DNA of 64,000 bases. It comes from Chlorobiaceae bacterium (lineage in GTDB: Bacteria; Bacteroidota; Chlorobiia; Chlorobiales; Chlorobiaceae). The position numbers and the translations under genes are program-made. The stretch is from positions 1 to 64,000 of the forward strand of contig JAAXWO010000008.1 of assembly GCA_013334965.1 (NCBI GenBank), written 5' to 3'. The notes below the pieces were generated by a model, which was not told the origin of the DNA, made no database searches, and worked only from the letters and a program-made list of their open reading frames with translations. This document shows positions 16,643 through 26,056 of the stretch, in pieces (within the stretch, counting starts at the first letter, position 1; the number at the start of each line of letters is the position of its first letter).

Positions 16643-17518
16643 ATGTCACGGGTGGAACGAATTGAAACACGTCGAACCAAACTGACCGAAGGGTTGGTGA
16701 TCAGTCGTGCCCTGCCCACGAGGCAGCAGCGTATGGTCGGAGCCTGGTGTTTTCTGGACCACATCGGTCCGATCCGCTTCGAACCTGGTGGCAGGATGCA
16801 GATTGGAGCCCATCCGCACACTTGCCTGCAAACCTTCACCTGGGTTATCGATGGTGAAATCTTGCATCGCGACAGCCTGGGAAGTGAGCAGGTGATCCGC
16901 CCGTTGCAAGTCAACCTGATGACGGCAGGGCGTGGGGTTGCCCATACCGAGGAGTCTTTATCGTCAGGCTCAACCCTCCATGCGGCCCAACTCTGGATTG
17001 CGCTGCCGGAGGCGGAAAAGGATTGCACACCAGCCTTCGATCATTATCCTGATTTGCCCGGCTGGGAAGACGGCGGTTGCATTTTTACCCTGCTTGCAGG
17101 TAGTTACGGGGGGCGCGTCGCCCCGACACGACTCCATTCGCCTCTGGTCGGCATGGATGTTTCCTGCTCTTCCAGGTCTGACATCGAACTGCATCTCGAC
17201 CCAGGCTTCGAATATGGAATGCTCATTCTCGAAGGTGGCGTGATGATCGAAAATGAGCATTTTGATCGGGAAGGGTTTGCCTATATCGCCAAAGGGGGGA
17301 CGAAGGCCACTCTGGAATTGCATGCAGGCAGCAGGATTCTGATTATCGGGGGAGAGCCTTTCGACAAGCCGGTTCTGATGTGGTGGAATTTTGTGGGCTT
17401 CAGCCACGAGGAGATCGCGAAGGCTCAACATGACTGGGAATCGGGCGATCCCCGTTTCGGGTTCGTCAAGGGGAGCGAGGGACGGCGACTCGAAGCCCCT
17501 GAGTTATCCTTAAGCTGA
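16643..17518 (+). CDS. pirin-family cupin protein (divergent member)
   Basis: 291 residues, double-cupin pirin fold. The N-terminal cupin has the metal-site pattern IGAHPHTCLQTFTWVIDGEI with His-x-His, HRDSLGSEQVI and GRGVAHTEES (His and Glu). Compared with the standard HPHRGFETVTY, the middle is changed to HPHTCLQTFTW, placing it in a divergent branch, but the ligands are kept. C-terminal cupin: LDPGFEYGMLILEGGVMI and ILIIGGEPFDKPVLMWWNFV. Pirins bind iron and have been given regulatory and quercetinase roles; the function here is unknown. Converges on a second pirin at 17576. Confidence 0.88.
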   Translation: MSRVERIETRRTKLTEGLVISRALPTRQQRMVGAWCFLDHIGPIRFEPGGRMQIGAHPHTCLQTFTWVIDGEILHRDSLGSEQVIRPLQVNLMTAGRGVAHTEESLSSGSTLHAAQLWIALPEAEKDCTPAFDHYPDLPGWEDGGCIFTLLAGSYGGRVAPTRLHSPLVGMDVSCSSRSDIELHLDPGFEYGMLILEGGVMIENEHFDREGFAYIAKGGTKATLELHAGSRILIIGGEPFDKPVLMWWNFVGFSHEEIAKAQHDWESGDPRFGFVKGSEGRRLEAPELSLS

Positions 17519-17575
17519 TCCGGTATGTTCTGTCGGCCGTGACATTGGCGGAGGATTGACTGGAAGATGCGGGGA

Positions 17576-18442
17576 TTAACGGACGATCTGCCCGAAATGG
17601 CCGCTGTTATAGTCATGTATCGCCTGTGCGATCTCCTCATTTGTATTCATGACGAACGGCCCATAACCGACGATAGGTTCATTGATCGGTTCGCCGTTCA
17701 GCAGGAGCAGCGTGGCGTCTTCATCGACTTCAATCTCGAGGCGGCTTCCGGCGCGCCCCATTACCGCCATTTCAGCCGTGCGAACCGCATGGCGACGCCC
17801 CAGCCGAATGGTTCCGTGCAGGACGAAAAGCGCCGTCGTGTCACCGGCCGCAAGGTCGAACGACGCGAGATGCCCTGCCTTAAGGCGAAGGTCCCATACG
17901 TTCATCGGAGTGAATGTATGGACCGGACCAGACGCCTCCCCGTAGAACCCAGCGATGATCCTTACTGTTCCCGTCTCATCGGGCAGGTCAACTTCCGGTA
18001 TCTGGGCTGCCGTGATGCCCTGGTAATTGGGTGCTGCCATCTTGTCAATGGCCGGCAGGTTTACCCAAAGCTGGATAACCTCGAATGTTCCGCCTTGTTG
18101 CGCGAATTCCGGGCTGTGGCACTCCTCATGGACAATGCCGGAAGCAGCAGTCATCCACTGGATGTCGCCGGGGCCAATCGTACCGCCACCTCCATTGGAA
18201 TCCCGGTGCGAAACGCCGCCAGCATAGACGATGGTAACCGTTTCGAAGCCGCGGTGCGGGTGCGGACCGACGCCGAGTTTATGGGTCGTCGGTGGAAATT
18301 CTGCCGGTCCTGCATAGTCCATGAGCAGGAAGGGGGAGAGTTCTTCGGCGATATCGTCGTAGGAAAAGATGGTCCTGACAGGGAATCCGTCGCCCACCCA
18401 GTGCCTTCCGTTGCTGCCTTTGATGTATGCCAACTTTTTCAT
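17576..18442 (-). CDS. pirin-family cupin protein (canonical member)
   Basis: 288 residues with the classical pirin signature VGPHPHRGFETVTIVYAGGV, SHRDSNGGGGTIGPGDIQWM and ASGIVHEECHSPE, giving the His3-Glu metal site in the N-terminal cupin. The C-terminal cupin contains FVLHGTIRLGRRHAVR and LLLLNGEPINEPIVGYGPFV, and the usual ending NTNEEIAQAIHDYNSGHFG. AAAGGAG seven bases before the ATG supports the start. It converges with the other pirin gene with only 57 bases between the stops. Exact role unknown. Confidence 0.92.
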   Translation of the reverse strand: MKKLAYIKGSNGRHWVGDGFPVRTIFSYDDIAEELSPFLLMDYAGPAEFPPTTHKLGVGPHPHRGFETVTIVYAGGVSHRDSNGGGGTIGPGDIQWMTAASGIVHEECHSPEFAQQGGTFEVIQLWVNLPAIDKMAAPNYQGITAAQIPEVDLPDETGTVRIIAGFYGEASGPVHTFTPMNVWDLRLKAGHLASFDLAAGDTTALFVLHGTIRLGRRHAVRTAEMAVMGRAGSRLEIEVDEDATLLLLNGEPINEPIVGYGPFVMNTNEEIAQAIHDYNSGHFGQIVR

Positions 18443-18819
18443 GCCGAATCTCCTTTAGTCGATGGTGTGGTACATAAATAAACGTGTTTTTCCCTGATAA
18501 AAATCCGATTATCCGGTCCGCTTATCCTTCTGTAGTGTATAAAGAACTTTAATAAGTAAAGCATTGTCAATCAAAATAAACAGACCGCATGATACCCTTT
18601 ACGGAAATGTTTTATTTAATAAAGATCCTTATTGTCTTTAGGTGGGTGATTTTTGTTAGGGTGAGGTGACCACTCAATCAGTTTGTCTTGGGAGTGAAAA
18701 TAACGTTGACAAATGCGCGATCAGGTTCAGGATTCAAAAGGGGCGAAATGAACGAATAGATCGTTTGAACTCATACCCATTCGGGATGAGCCGAAGCATG
18801 TCGATAAGGGGAGAGGAGT
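18443..18819. other. intergenic region
   Basis: No supported gene; contains the ribosome site of the pirin and its promoter at the left. Confidence 0.35.
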
Positions 18820-18874
18820 AAACAGTTCAGCCCGTTAATCGTAATGTTGTGACGACTAACGGGCTGAACTGTTT
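18820..18874. terminator. strong hairpin downstream of the 18910-20702 operon
   Basis: An 18 bp perfect stem: AAACAGTTCAGCCCGTTA (18820-18837) with TAACGGGCTGAACTGTTT (18857-18874); TCGT/ACGA extends it in the loop. It lies 35 bases past the stop of the minus-strand operon and shows short T runs on both sides. Confidence 0.75.
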
Positions 18875-18909
18875 TGGATCACGGAGGAATCTTCAAGGAA
18901 CCAGGGAGA

Positions 18910-19959
18910 TCATTTACGGTCGGACTGGTCTACTCCGCTGGTTTCCGGTTTGGCTGTCATGGGTCTGAAAGATCTTTCACGATCGTCGTAACCGGGGCTT
19001 TTCGAGTTCCTGGATTTCATGTATGGATAGTACGCTCCAGGTACTTTCAGAACCGGTACATAGAAGTCGACAGGGTTGTTGACGAGAGTTTCATTTCTGG
19101 GGCCCAGATAGCGTGCATCAGCAACGACGTATACTGCCGGTTCGATTGTTCCCCGGCCATCGTCATAGAGTACCAGGCTGGCCTGACGGATAGCGATCTC
19201 TTTAGCATCCCCAGCCGTTAAACGCAATTGCTGGCGGATCTCTTTGCTGATGACCGCATTTGATTTCAACTCGGATTTCGCGATTGCTTTCGCCGTGACA
19301 TCCGGCCAGTTGCGGATCAGGCCGGCCAGTGCGCCGTCTTCACCCAGATGTACTATAATTCTTGATCCGGGACCCTGGACAGGAAGCCCTTCAAGCACTC
19401 GATTGTATTGCACGGTTACCAGTTTTTTATAGTCACCGGTGCTTCTGCCATATTTCGTCACACCCAGGTTGAGGCCTCCTACATGGCCCACAACCATCTC
19501 GCGTTCGTTGGCTGGCAGAAATCCGGTTTCAGCAAGATGTTTCCTTGCAAGTTCCGGAGCCTGAGAGGCAGACGGGAGATTTAAGGTCGAAAACTCGTGC
19601 GTATACTTTTTGAACCCGTAATTCAACAGGAAGCTTCCTGTCGTCGGATCGATGTCGAATACTGCAGAAGGGTCCTCAGGCGAAGTGAATACATAGCGTC
19701 CGCCGGTCAATTGCTGTGCCTTTTCAAAATGCATGTTTACATGCGTCCTTGCCTGGGTTTTGTTCAAAATCTCCCATGCATCGTTGAAATTGAGCGGTTT
19801 TACAGGAACGGCCCGGTAGGAGACAAGCTGTTTTTTCCCGATAAAGTTGTTAAGGCGAACCGAGCTGTAGGCGCTCCTTGCATGAACTACCGATGATTGG
19901 GCCGGTATAACAAGAGCAGTCATGCCAATGAGTGCAAAAATGGATATACATTTATTCAT
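18910..19959 (-). CDS. exported PepSY/FTP-propeptide-like protein
   Basis: 349 residues with a signal peptide (MNKCISIFALIGMTALVIPA). The central part looks like the propeptide domains of thermolysin-type peptidases: VQYNRVLEGLPVQGPGSRII, VHLGEDGALAGLIRNWPDV, and before it AVFDIDPTTGSFLLNYGF and PELARKHLAETGFL. The C-terminal ~60 residues are basic and polar. There is no HExxH or other catalytic motif, so it would be a propeptide or inhibitor domain without its enzyme. It is second in the operon, 17 bases after the upstream gene; AGGAG supports ATG 19959 rather than the longer frame. The propeptide assignment is inference from pattern. Confidence 0.6.
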   Translation of the reverse strand: MNKCISIFALIGMTALVIPAQSSVVHARSAYSSVRLNNFIGKKQLVSYRAVPVKPLNFNDAWEILNKTQARTHVNMHFEKAQQLTGGRYVFTSPEDPSAVFDIDPTTGSFLLNYGFKKYTHEFSTLNLPSASQAPELARKHLAETGFLPANEREMVVGHVGGLNLGVTKYGRSTGDYKKLVTVQYNRVLEGLPVQGPGSRIIVHLGEDGALAGLIRNWPDVTAKAIAKSELKSNAVISKEIRQQLRLTAGDAKEIAIRQASLVLYDDGRGTIEPAVYVVADARYLGPRNETLVNNPVDFYVPVLKVPGAYYPYMKSRNSKSPGYDDRERSFRPMTAKPETSGVDQSDRK

Positions 19960-19976
19960 AATATGACTCCTGTCGA

Positions 19977-20702
19977 TTAGTATTGGTACCAGATTCTCAG
20001 CCATGTATTGTCGGCAGCGGGATCATCGCTGAAGCATGCATATGTATCGCCTTCACTCGGCGGATACATAACTGCGGCACCTCGTTCACTGCCGTCTCCA
20101 CGGAGCCAGATAGCATCGAACCATGACTGCCATACCGCACCGCCTGATTTAATGCGGCTACCGAAATATTCCGAGATGTCCTGGTCGCAGGACTGTGACG
20201 CTGTGGTCCTGAAACCGCAGACCTGGTGTACGCCGTCAAAGACTCCGTTGTTGTTGGTCCATGGAGTATACCAGTCAGCCACTTCAAGCGGGCTCGCCAC
20301 CACATTGCAGGCATGGATCGTCACGAATTCCGCATTGTTGTCTCCCCAGCCTTTGTGGGGCGTGCCGCCTGCTGTCCGAAGATCCACCCAGTTCGACTGG
20401 CATTTTATCTGCCAGGGGCTGCCATGACCTACAAAGTAGGAAAAGTCCATTTTATCAACCCGCTCGTTATTATAGGAGTTGAACTGGAAGGGTTCGGCCC
20501 AGTAGTACTGGTTGTACTCGAAGTTCTTAATGAAGTTCCATACCGGTGAGGTGGCGTCGCCTTCGGTTTTGCTGCCTACATAGCCGCCTTCCCAGCGATC
20601 CACGGCCATTGCGTTCCTGATGGGCAGGCAGCCGACAAGCAACAAGAGAAGAAGGCACAACAGGCCTCTTCTTTTTCTGACGTCAATATGCTCAGTATCC
20701 AT
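19977..20702 (-). CDS. exported protein, possible clan-CD-like (DUF6345-type) protein
   Basis: 241 residues. Positive N-terminus, hydrophobic segment with LLLLLLVGCLP (could be lipidated at that Cys), then AMAVDRWEGGYV. Two short motifs stand out: MDFSYFVGHGSPW (His-Gly after a hydrophobic strand) and EFVTIHACNVVASP (Ala-Cys after a strand). This His-Gly ... Ala-Cys order is the hallmark of clan CD cysteine peptidases such as gingipain or caspases, and I believe it matches the DUF6345 family. Remaining cysteines (CQSNW, VCGFR, QSCDQD) could form disulfides. First gene of a two-gene unit with a propeptide-like partner. Peptidase activity is not proven. Confidence 0.55.
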   Translation of the reverse strand: MDTEHIDVRKRRGLLCLLLLLLVGCLPIRNAMAVDRWEGGYVGSKTEGDATSPVWNFIKNFEYNQYYWAEPFQFNSYNNERVDKMDFSYFVGHGSPWQIKCQSNWVDLRTAGGTPHKGWGDNNAEFVTIHACNVVASPLEVADWYTPWTNNNGVFDGVHQVCGFRTTASQSCDQDISEYFGSRIKSGGAVWQSWFDAIWLRGDGSERGAAVMYPPSEGDTYACFSDDPAADNTWLRIWYQY

Positions 20703-21084
20703 AACGTTAAACCTCCATGTTTATTTTATGCGTTTAAAGGATTTGGCGGAATTACTTTATTTATTACATCCGAACCTTTCGTAAACAGATCGATAAAATG
20801 CATCAACTGTGTCAACGTTTATCAGGCATCGGGTAGTCAAGAGTTCAAGCGTCCCATTAAAACAGTTGTCAGGACAATAATTTCAATTCTTACCATACAT
20901 GAAAATTGGCCAAGTTTATATATACGAATATAATTAAAGCTTTTGTTTTGTTAAACAACAGCATGCGAATAGCTGAATTCTATATCGTACAGATGTCAGC
21001 CTCAAGAATGGTTATATAGATATTTTTATAAAATAAATTTACAGTCAGCGTATATGTCAGCCGATAAACAACAAGAGGTATATT
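20703..21084. other. AT-rich divergent intergenic region
   Basis: Between the 20702 operon (minus) and pepD (plus); must hold both promoters. No gene seen. Confidence 0.4.
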
Positions 21085-22548
21085 ATGAGTAGTAGCGGGA
21101 TTATAAAGCTGGACCCAACGGTTGTCTGGAACAATTTTTATAGCCTGACCAGAGTTCCTCGTCCATCAGGGCATGAGGAAAAGATCAGGGCGTTTATTGT
21201 TGATTTCGGAAGAAAACTTGGGCTGGAACCTCTTGTGGATGATGTCGGGAACATCATTATCCGAAAACCGGCGAGCCCGGGTATGGAAGATTGCAAAGGG
21301 GTCATTCTGCAAGCCCATCTCGACATGGTTCCCCAGAAGAACAGCGGTACACGCCATGATTTTGAACTCGATCCGATCGATGCCGTCGTAGACGGCGACT
21401 GGGTTCGGGCTTGTGGAACCACGCTGGGCGCCGATAACGGCCTCGGGGTCGCGGCGGCAATGGCTGTGCTTGAATCGACTGCCCTGAAGCACGGACCGAT
21501 AGAGGCGCTTTTCACCAGCGAAGAGGAGAGCGGAATGACCGGGGCATTCGGGCTGAAGCCAGGCCTGCTGCAGGGAGATATCCTCCTGAACATGGATTCG
21601 GAGGATGAGGGTGAACTGTTTATAGGATGTGCAGGAGGACTGAACGGCACCATGACCTTCAGTTACCATGAAACCCCTCTGACGTCCGGTTTTAAGGGGT
21701 TCCTCATCAGGGTTGCCGGGCTGAAGGGTGGTCATAGCGGCATGGATATCAATCTCGGTCGCGGTAACGCCAACAAGATCATGAATCGGCTCCTCCATGA
21801 TGGGCATACCCGCCACGGACTGCTTCTTGCGTCTATCGACGGAGGGAGCCTCCGCAACGCCATTCCGCGTGAATCGACGGCAATGGTGGCGCTTCCGCCC
21901 GAAAAAGTCGGGAGCTTCCTTGACGGTCTTGCGATACTGGGTGGGAAAATTAAAAACGAGCTTTCTGTCGCTGAACCAGAATTGGTTATAGAAGCGCTTC
22001 CTGCAGATTCCCCGCTTACAGTTATCGAAACGGGTGTTTTTAAACGGCTGCTCAATGCGGTCCATGCTTGTCCGAATGGCGTTATGCGAATGAGCAACGA
22101 GATGTCCGGTCTTGTTGAGACCTCCAGCAACCTCGCCATTGTAAAGTCAGGCAAGGGTCTCATTACTGTTCAATGCCTGTTGAGAAGCTCAGTGGATTCA
22201 GCCAGGGATGATCTTGCCTCTATGATCGGCAGCGTAGCTGAACTGGCAGGCGCAGTTCCGGTGTTCGATCAGGGGTATCCCGGGTGGAAGCCCGATCCCG
22301 ATTCGGCGATCCTGAAGGGTATGCAGGAGATCTACATGGCGAAGTTCGGGAAAAGTCCAGAAATAAAGGCGGTTCACGCGGGGCTGGAATGCGGGATCAT
22401 CGGCGCCGCCTATCCTGATCTCGATATGATATCATTCGGCCCGACCATTCGTCATCCTCATTCACCGGATGAAAAGGTCGAGATTGCCTCCGTGCGTAAG
22501 TTCTGGGATTTTCTTGTTGATACGCTCGCCCTGGTGCCGATGAGATAA
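21085..22548 (+). CDS. pepD: aminoacyl-histidine dipeptidase (peptidase D, M20C)
   Basis: A 487-residue zinc dipeptidase that cleaves Xaa-His dipeptides in the cytoplasm. Motifs in order: ILQAHLDMVPQKN (first metal His and Asp), CGTTLGADNGLGVAAAMAVL (bridging Asp), ALFTSEEESGMTGAFGL (catalytic Glu pair), LKGGHSGMDINLGRGNANKI in the lid domain, HAGLECGIIGAAYPDLDMIS and FGPTIRHPHSPDEKVEI with the last metal His. Length and motifs match the family. AGAGG with good spacing precedes the ATG. Confidence 0.95.
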   Translation: MSSSGIIKLDPTVVWNNFYSLTRVPRPSGHEEKIRAFIVDFGRKLGLEPLVDDVGNIIIRKPASPGMEDCKGVILQAHLDMVPQKNSGTRHDFELDPIDAVVDGDWVRACGTTLGADNGLGVAAAMAVLESTALKHGPIEALFTSEEESGMTGAFGLKPGLLQGDILLNMDSEDEGELFIGCAGGLNGTMTFSYHETPLTSGFKGFLIRVAGLKGGHSGMDINLGRGNANKIMNRLLHDGHTRHGLLLASIDGGSLRNAIPRESTAMVALPPEKVGSFLDGLAILGGKIKNELSVAEPELVIEALPADSPLTVIETGVFKRLLNAVHACPNGVMRMSNEMSGLVETSSNLAIVKSGKGLITVQCLLRSSVDSARDDLASMIGSVAELAGAVPVFDQGYPGWKPDPDSAILKGMQEIYMAKFGKSPEIKAVHAGLECGIIGAAYPDLDMISFGPTIRHPHSPDEKVEIASVRKFWDFLVDTLALVPMR

Positions 22549-22640
22549 TGGGTATGGGTCAAGCCGGGCAGGGATGAGGTCGTGGTTCTGACTTATGAAG
22601 TCGCCTGCGTTCCCTGCATCAGGATTTACAGGTCAAAAAA

Positions 22641-22673
22641 CAAAGGGCCACTTGAATGGATCGTGGCCCTTTG
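22641..22673. terminator. bidirectional terminator between pepD and the 22725 gene
   Basis: CAAAGGGCCAC (22641-22651) pairs perfectly with GTGGCCCTTTG (22663-22673). A run of six A just before the left arm gives a U run for the minus-strand transcript. Confidence 0.8.
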
Positions 22674-22724
22674 TTGCTGGTGGCGGCTCTTATGACACAG
22701 ACATCGCCGACGACTCCATATAAA

Positions 22725-23060
22725 TCAATACCGAGGATATCTATGTGGCGGAGGGGGCGGAGGTGGTGGTGCGCCATAATCGTCTCTCATCCAACGGTAT
22801 CTTTCCCTGACCGGACGCCATGGACCATCTTCATATCTTGACCGATACCAGTATCCGTCACGGTCACGCCTGTAATAAAACCCTTCGTGGTAACGCATGT
22901 GATCCCGGTGCATTCTCGGAGGCGGCGGTGGAGGCGGCGGCGGATAACCATATCCCGGCCCAGGCGGCGGATAGGCTACTGCATCCATTGTAGGGGTGAT
23001 CTGTGTGGCGCCGAAAACCATGAAGGCGATTCCTGCTGACAAGAAAAGATTCTTTTTCAT
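22725..23060 (-). CDS. small exported proline/arginine-rich protein with YWYR...GPW motif
   Basis: 111 residues: signal peptide (MKKNLFLSAGIAFMVFGATQ), a poly-proline segment (GYGYPPPPPPPPPRM), a conserved core EGFYYRRDRDGYWYRSRYED followed by GPWRPVRERYRW, and a second poly-proline near the C-terminus. The core matches that of the exported protein at 39854-40393, so the two are paralogous in that domain. GGAGGAG before the ATG gives a strong start. Function unknown; surface or periplasmic structural protein likely. Confidence 0.75.
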   Translation of the reverse strand: MKKNLFLSAGIAFMVFGATQITPTMDAVAYPPPGPGYGYPPPPPPPPPRMHRDHMRYHEGFYYRRDRDGYWYRSRYEDGPWRPVRERYRWMRDDYGAPPPPPPPPHRYPRY

Positions 23061-23428
23061 CAGCTCCTCCTTTTCTGAATGTTAGTCGAACAATCGGTTG
23101 ATCTGGTGCTTGGTTTTGCAGTCCGGGAAGCCTGTTGTCATTCCAGCCCGGCGGGAGAATGATTCCGTATTCTATACATCTAAATATAGTAAACGATATC
23201 CTGCATAATAAAGCAAACGGTCTTTATGTCGTCTCTATCTGTAAGCAATTATGGATATCTTTGATGTATTACGGTTATTGGCCTGAGATATCCTGCTCTT
23301 CAGGTAGTGTTCATCGGACAGGTAATATATAGATGATACCCTTTCATCCGATCAACCGGGGTTGTACCGGATAACCGCGAAGTATTGCTATTTTATCGAT
23401 CAACATCAACCATTCCTGTTTCTGTACC
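23061..23428. other. divergent intergenic region
   Basis: Holds the ribosome site of the 23060 gene and promoters of both flanking genes. No gene seen. Confidence 0.35.
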
Positions 23429-24229
23429 GTGAAGACGCCATACAGTTTTAACACGATAACGGATTTCCTGCTTTCACAGCCTCTTACGGTGGACGTGGAG
23501 ATCGACGACGACGCGGTCGGGTCTCTTCCCCTCAAATGCGTAGAGTTCGACGCCACAGTTCTCTATGTGGGCGTTCATGATTTTTCTCGCCTTTCGCTCG
23601 ATCTTTCTCCATCGGAAGTGCTGATCTATATGAACATGTTTCTGGTATGGATGCGGGAATCTCTCTGCAGTGAGAAGTTTTGCGTGGTGGAGCGATTTCT
23701 GGATAGCGCCATCGTCCTGTTATTCTCGAAGCGGTTCGGTTCGGAAGAGCCGTTTCTTGATGCTCTTCGTGCTGCCCGATGGATGGGTGATCACGACGAG
23801 CTGTTGTTCAGTCCCGACATGGGTATAGCCAGCGGGAGGGTCGCCGCAGGATTCGCAGGTACGCCCAAGGAGTTCACCGGTTCGGTGTTCGGTCGCCCGG
23901 TTCTTCTTGCCGCAGCATCTTCAAGGATGAAGCCTCCGGGCGAGATGGCCTCATGCATAACGTTTCCGGCTGACGAGTGGCAGGGGCGTTCATTCCCGGA
24001 CCTGTTTCCGCCGCTTGAGTTCGATCATCCGGAAAAGGGACGTGTGCGGCAGCCGCCGACATGGCAGATCGGGGAGCCCAGAGCTGTGGATTTTCCCGGA
24101 CTGGGAAGAATGGAGCTTCGCGATATAGCGAATTTCGTCCACTGGATGCCCAAAACAGCCGCACGCGAGAAGGCGCGGGAGTGGTTCTCGTTGATCAAGT
24201 CGAAAGGATTTTACAAAAACAACTTGTAG
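23429..24229 (+). CDS. degenerate class III nucleotide cyclase-fold protein
   Basis: 266 residues. Residues 36-160 follow the class III adenylate/guanylate cyclase pattern: FDATVLYVGVHDFSRLSLDL for the first strand and helix, LSPSEVLIYMNMFLVWMRES, VVERFLDSAIVLLFSKRFGS, DALRAARWMGDHDELL, MGIASGRVAAGFAGTPKEFT and VFGRPVLLAAASS. The two metal-binding aspartates seem lost: the usual Asp in the ADIRGF-type strand is Gly (YVGVHDF), and the Gly-Asp of the hairpin reads Asp-Ser (FLDSAI). It therefore probably binds or senses rather than makes a cyclic nucleotide. GTG start, no strong ribosome site. It ends only 6 bases before purT, so the two may be co-transcribed. Confidence 0.7.
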   Translation: MKTPYSFNTITDFLLSQPLTVDVEIDDDAVGSLPLKCVEFDATVLYVGVHDFSRLSLDLSPSEVLIYMNMFLVWMRESLCSEKFCVVERFLDSAIVLLFSKRFGSEEPFLDALRAARWMGDHDELLFSPDMGIASGRVAAGFAGTPKEFTGSVFGRPVLLAAASSRMKPPGEMASCITFPADEWQGRSFPDLFPPLEFDHPEKGRVRQPPTWQIGEPRAVDFPGLGRMELRDIANFVHWMPKTAAREKAREWFSLIKSKGFYKNNL

Positions 24230-24235
24230 TCTCAC

Positions 24236-25426
24236 ATGAACATGCCGAAAAAGATCATGCTGTTGGGGAGCGGAGAGCTTGGTAAGGAATTTGTCATTGC
24301 TGTCAAGCGACTGGGGCACCACGTGATCGCGGTTGACAGTTATAACGATGCGCCTGCTCAGCAGGTGGCCGATGAGCGCGAAGTGATCGATATGCTTGAC
24401 GGCAACGCACTCGATACTGTCGTGGCAAGACATCAGCCGGATGTGATCGTTCCCGAAATCGAGGCTATCCGCACTGAGCGGTTTTATGAGTATGAGAAAC
24501 AGGGGGTCCAGGTTGTTCCTTCAGCTCGAGCTGCCAATTTCACCATGAACCGCAGGGCGATCCGCGATCTGGCCTCAAAAGAGCTTGGCCTGAGGACTGC
24601 AAGGTTTTGCTATGCATCTTCGCATGAAGAGCTGGCAGCGGCTGTCGCTGAGATCGGGTTGCCCTGCGTGGTCAAACCGCTCATGAGTTCGTCGGGCAAA
24701 GGTCAGTCAACGGTCAGGAACGAGTCTGATATCGAAAAAGCCTGGAGCTATTCCCAGAGTGGAAAGCGAGGTGACAGCGCCGAGGTGATCGTGGAATCGT
24801 TCGTCCCGTTCCATACCGAGATTACGCTGCTGACCGTGACCCAGAATAACGGCCCTACACTGTTCTGTCCGCCGATCGGTCATCGGCAGGAGCGTGGAGA
24901 TTACCAGGAGAGCTGGCAGCCATGCATTATCAGTGAAAAGGAGCTTAAGGAGGCGCAGTATATCGCTGAAAAAGTGACGCGCTCGCTTACCGGGGCAGGA
25001 ATCTGGGGGGTGGAGTTTTTCCTTGCCGATGACGGGCTCTATTTTTCTGAGCTTTCGCCTCGTCCGCACGATACCGGGATGGTGACGCTTGCCGGCACAC
25101 AGAACCTGTCGGAGTTTGAGCTGCACGCCCGGGCAGTGCTCGGATTGCCTATTCCCGACATCGAATTGATGCGTACGGGTGCAAGTGCTGTTATCCTTGC
25201 CTGTAAATCAGGAATCAATCCAAGGTATGCCGGGATTGAAGATGCCCTTCGTGAGGCGGGCACAGACATCCGTATTTTTGGCAAACCGGTAACGCGTCCT
25301 TACCGGCGCATGGGGGTAAGCCTGGCTTCCGGTCAACCGGGCAGTGATGTCGAGTCTGTGAAACTCAGGGCGGTTGCGAATGCGGCAAAGGTGACTGTGG
25401 TCTGTGATGAACCGAAGAGCGCCTGA
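24236..25426 (+). CDS. purT: formate-dependent phosphoribosylglycinamide formyltransferase
   Basis: A 396-residue ATP-grasp enzyme converting GAR and formate to FGAR in purine synthesis. Motifs in order: [14 protein letters not shown] at the N-terminus, [44 protein letters not shown], the ATP-binding loop [12 protein letters not shown], the [19 protein letters not shown] strand, [19 protein letters not shown], and the metal-binding [17 protein letters not shown]. Full family length. Two in-frame ATGs (24236, 24242) are possible; GAGGs are absent, so translation may be coupled to the preceding cyclase-like gene, whose stop is 6 bases away. Confidence 0.96.
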   Translation: MNMPKKIMLLGSGELGKEFVIAVKRLGHHVIAVDSYNDAPAQQVADEREVIDMLDGNALDTVVARHQPDVIVPEIEAIRTERFYEYEKQGVQVVPSARAANFTMNRRAIRDLASKELGLRTARFCYASSHEELAAAVAEIGLPCVVKPLMSSSGKGQSTVRNESDIEKAWSYSQSGKRGDSAEVIVESFVPFHTEITLLTVTQNNGPTLFCPPIGHRQERGDYQESWQPCIISEKELKEAQYIAEKVTRSLTGAGIWGVEFFLADDGLYFSELSPRPHDTGMVTLAGTQNLSEFELHARAVLGLPIPDIELMRTGASAVILACKSGINPRYAGIEDALREAGTDIRIFGKPVTRPYRRMGVSLASGQPGSDVESVKLRAVANAAKVTVVCDEPKSA

Positions 25427-25517
25427 TTCAGTTTGTTGCTGAAAATGCCAGCTGGGAAGCCCTCTCCCGGAAGTCTGGAGTACTGATGCTCCCGGGATGT
25501 ATGGCGATCCTGTCTGC

Positions 25518-25712
25518 TCAAGTCAATCGCTTGATGTTGGCCAGCGTATAGCAGACGACTGCAATGACAAAGATGCTGCTCAACCAGACCTTACCGGATT
25601 GGGGCATTCCGATGAAGCCATGAGACGAGATGAGTATGCTGGTGACTATGGCGATGATGATGGCGCCTATTGAAAGAGGCAGCACAAGTGGTTTAATGTT
25701 TTTGAGCATCAT
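25518..25712 (-). CDS. small two-helix membrane protein
   Basis: 64 residues with two hydrophobic helices (PLVLPLSIGAIIIAIVTSIL and VWLSSIFVIAVVCYTLANI) separated by a short Gly/Pro loop. The composition fits a real small membrane protein, but the ribosome site is weak and no family is recognised. Confidence 0.5.
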   Translation of the reverse strand: MMLKNIKPLVLPLSIGAIIIAIVTSILISSHGFIGMPQSGKVWLSSIFVIAVVCYTLANIKRLT

Positions 25713-26056
25713 GGTCTCTGATGTTTATCGGTTTCGTGTATTCAGCTTTCGTTCAGTTCGTTAAGTCGATCAACTGTTTACAAGGTACCACCAGGTTTCT
25801 TAAACGAGGATAAGCGCATGCTTAAATCTCGATAAAATATTGACCGGAAGGTTGACGGAGAAAGTCTGTCAGGATAGCCCCGGGTGCTGAACGCTCCTGA
25901 TCGATTTGGCGGGGATAAGCCTGACGATGGATATTCATAGGGTTATTGCCTGAATGGTGCTTAAAATCTTGCTCATTCGCCCAATGGAGAAAACATTCAT
26001 TCTGTGACCGTCCTCGGAATGACGGTCGCAAATAAACATCACTAAAGGAAATGGTT
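25713..26056. other. divergent intergenic region
   Basis: No supported gene. Contains an inverted GACCGTC / GACGGTC pair (26007-26030) shortly before the ribosome site of the 26057 gene. Confidence 0.4.

Noticed and set aside
17567-18481. 304-codon open frame on the plus strand
   Set aside because: It covers the canonical pirin on the other strand, which has a clear signature and ribosome site; the plus-strand translation has no recognisable pattern.
21166-22065. 299-codon open frame on the minus strand
   Set aside because: Antisense to pepD, which keeps all its catalytic motifs.
23135-23332. 65-codon plus-strand frame
   Set aside because: No ribosome site and no protein-like pattern; falls in a divergent promoter region.
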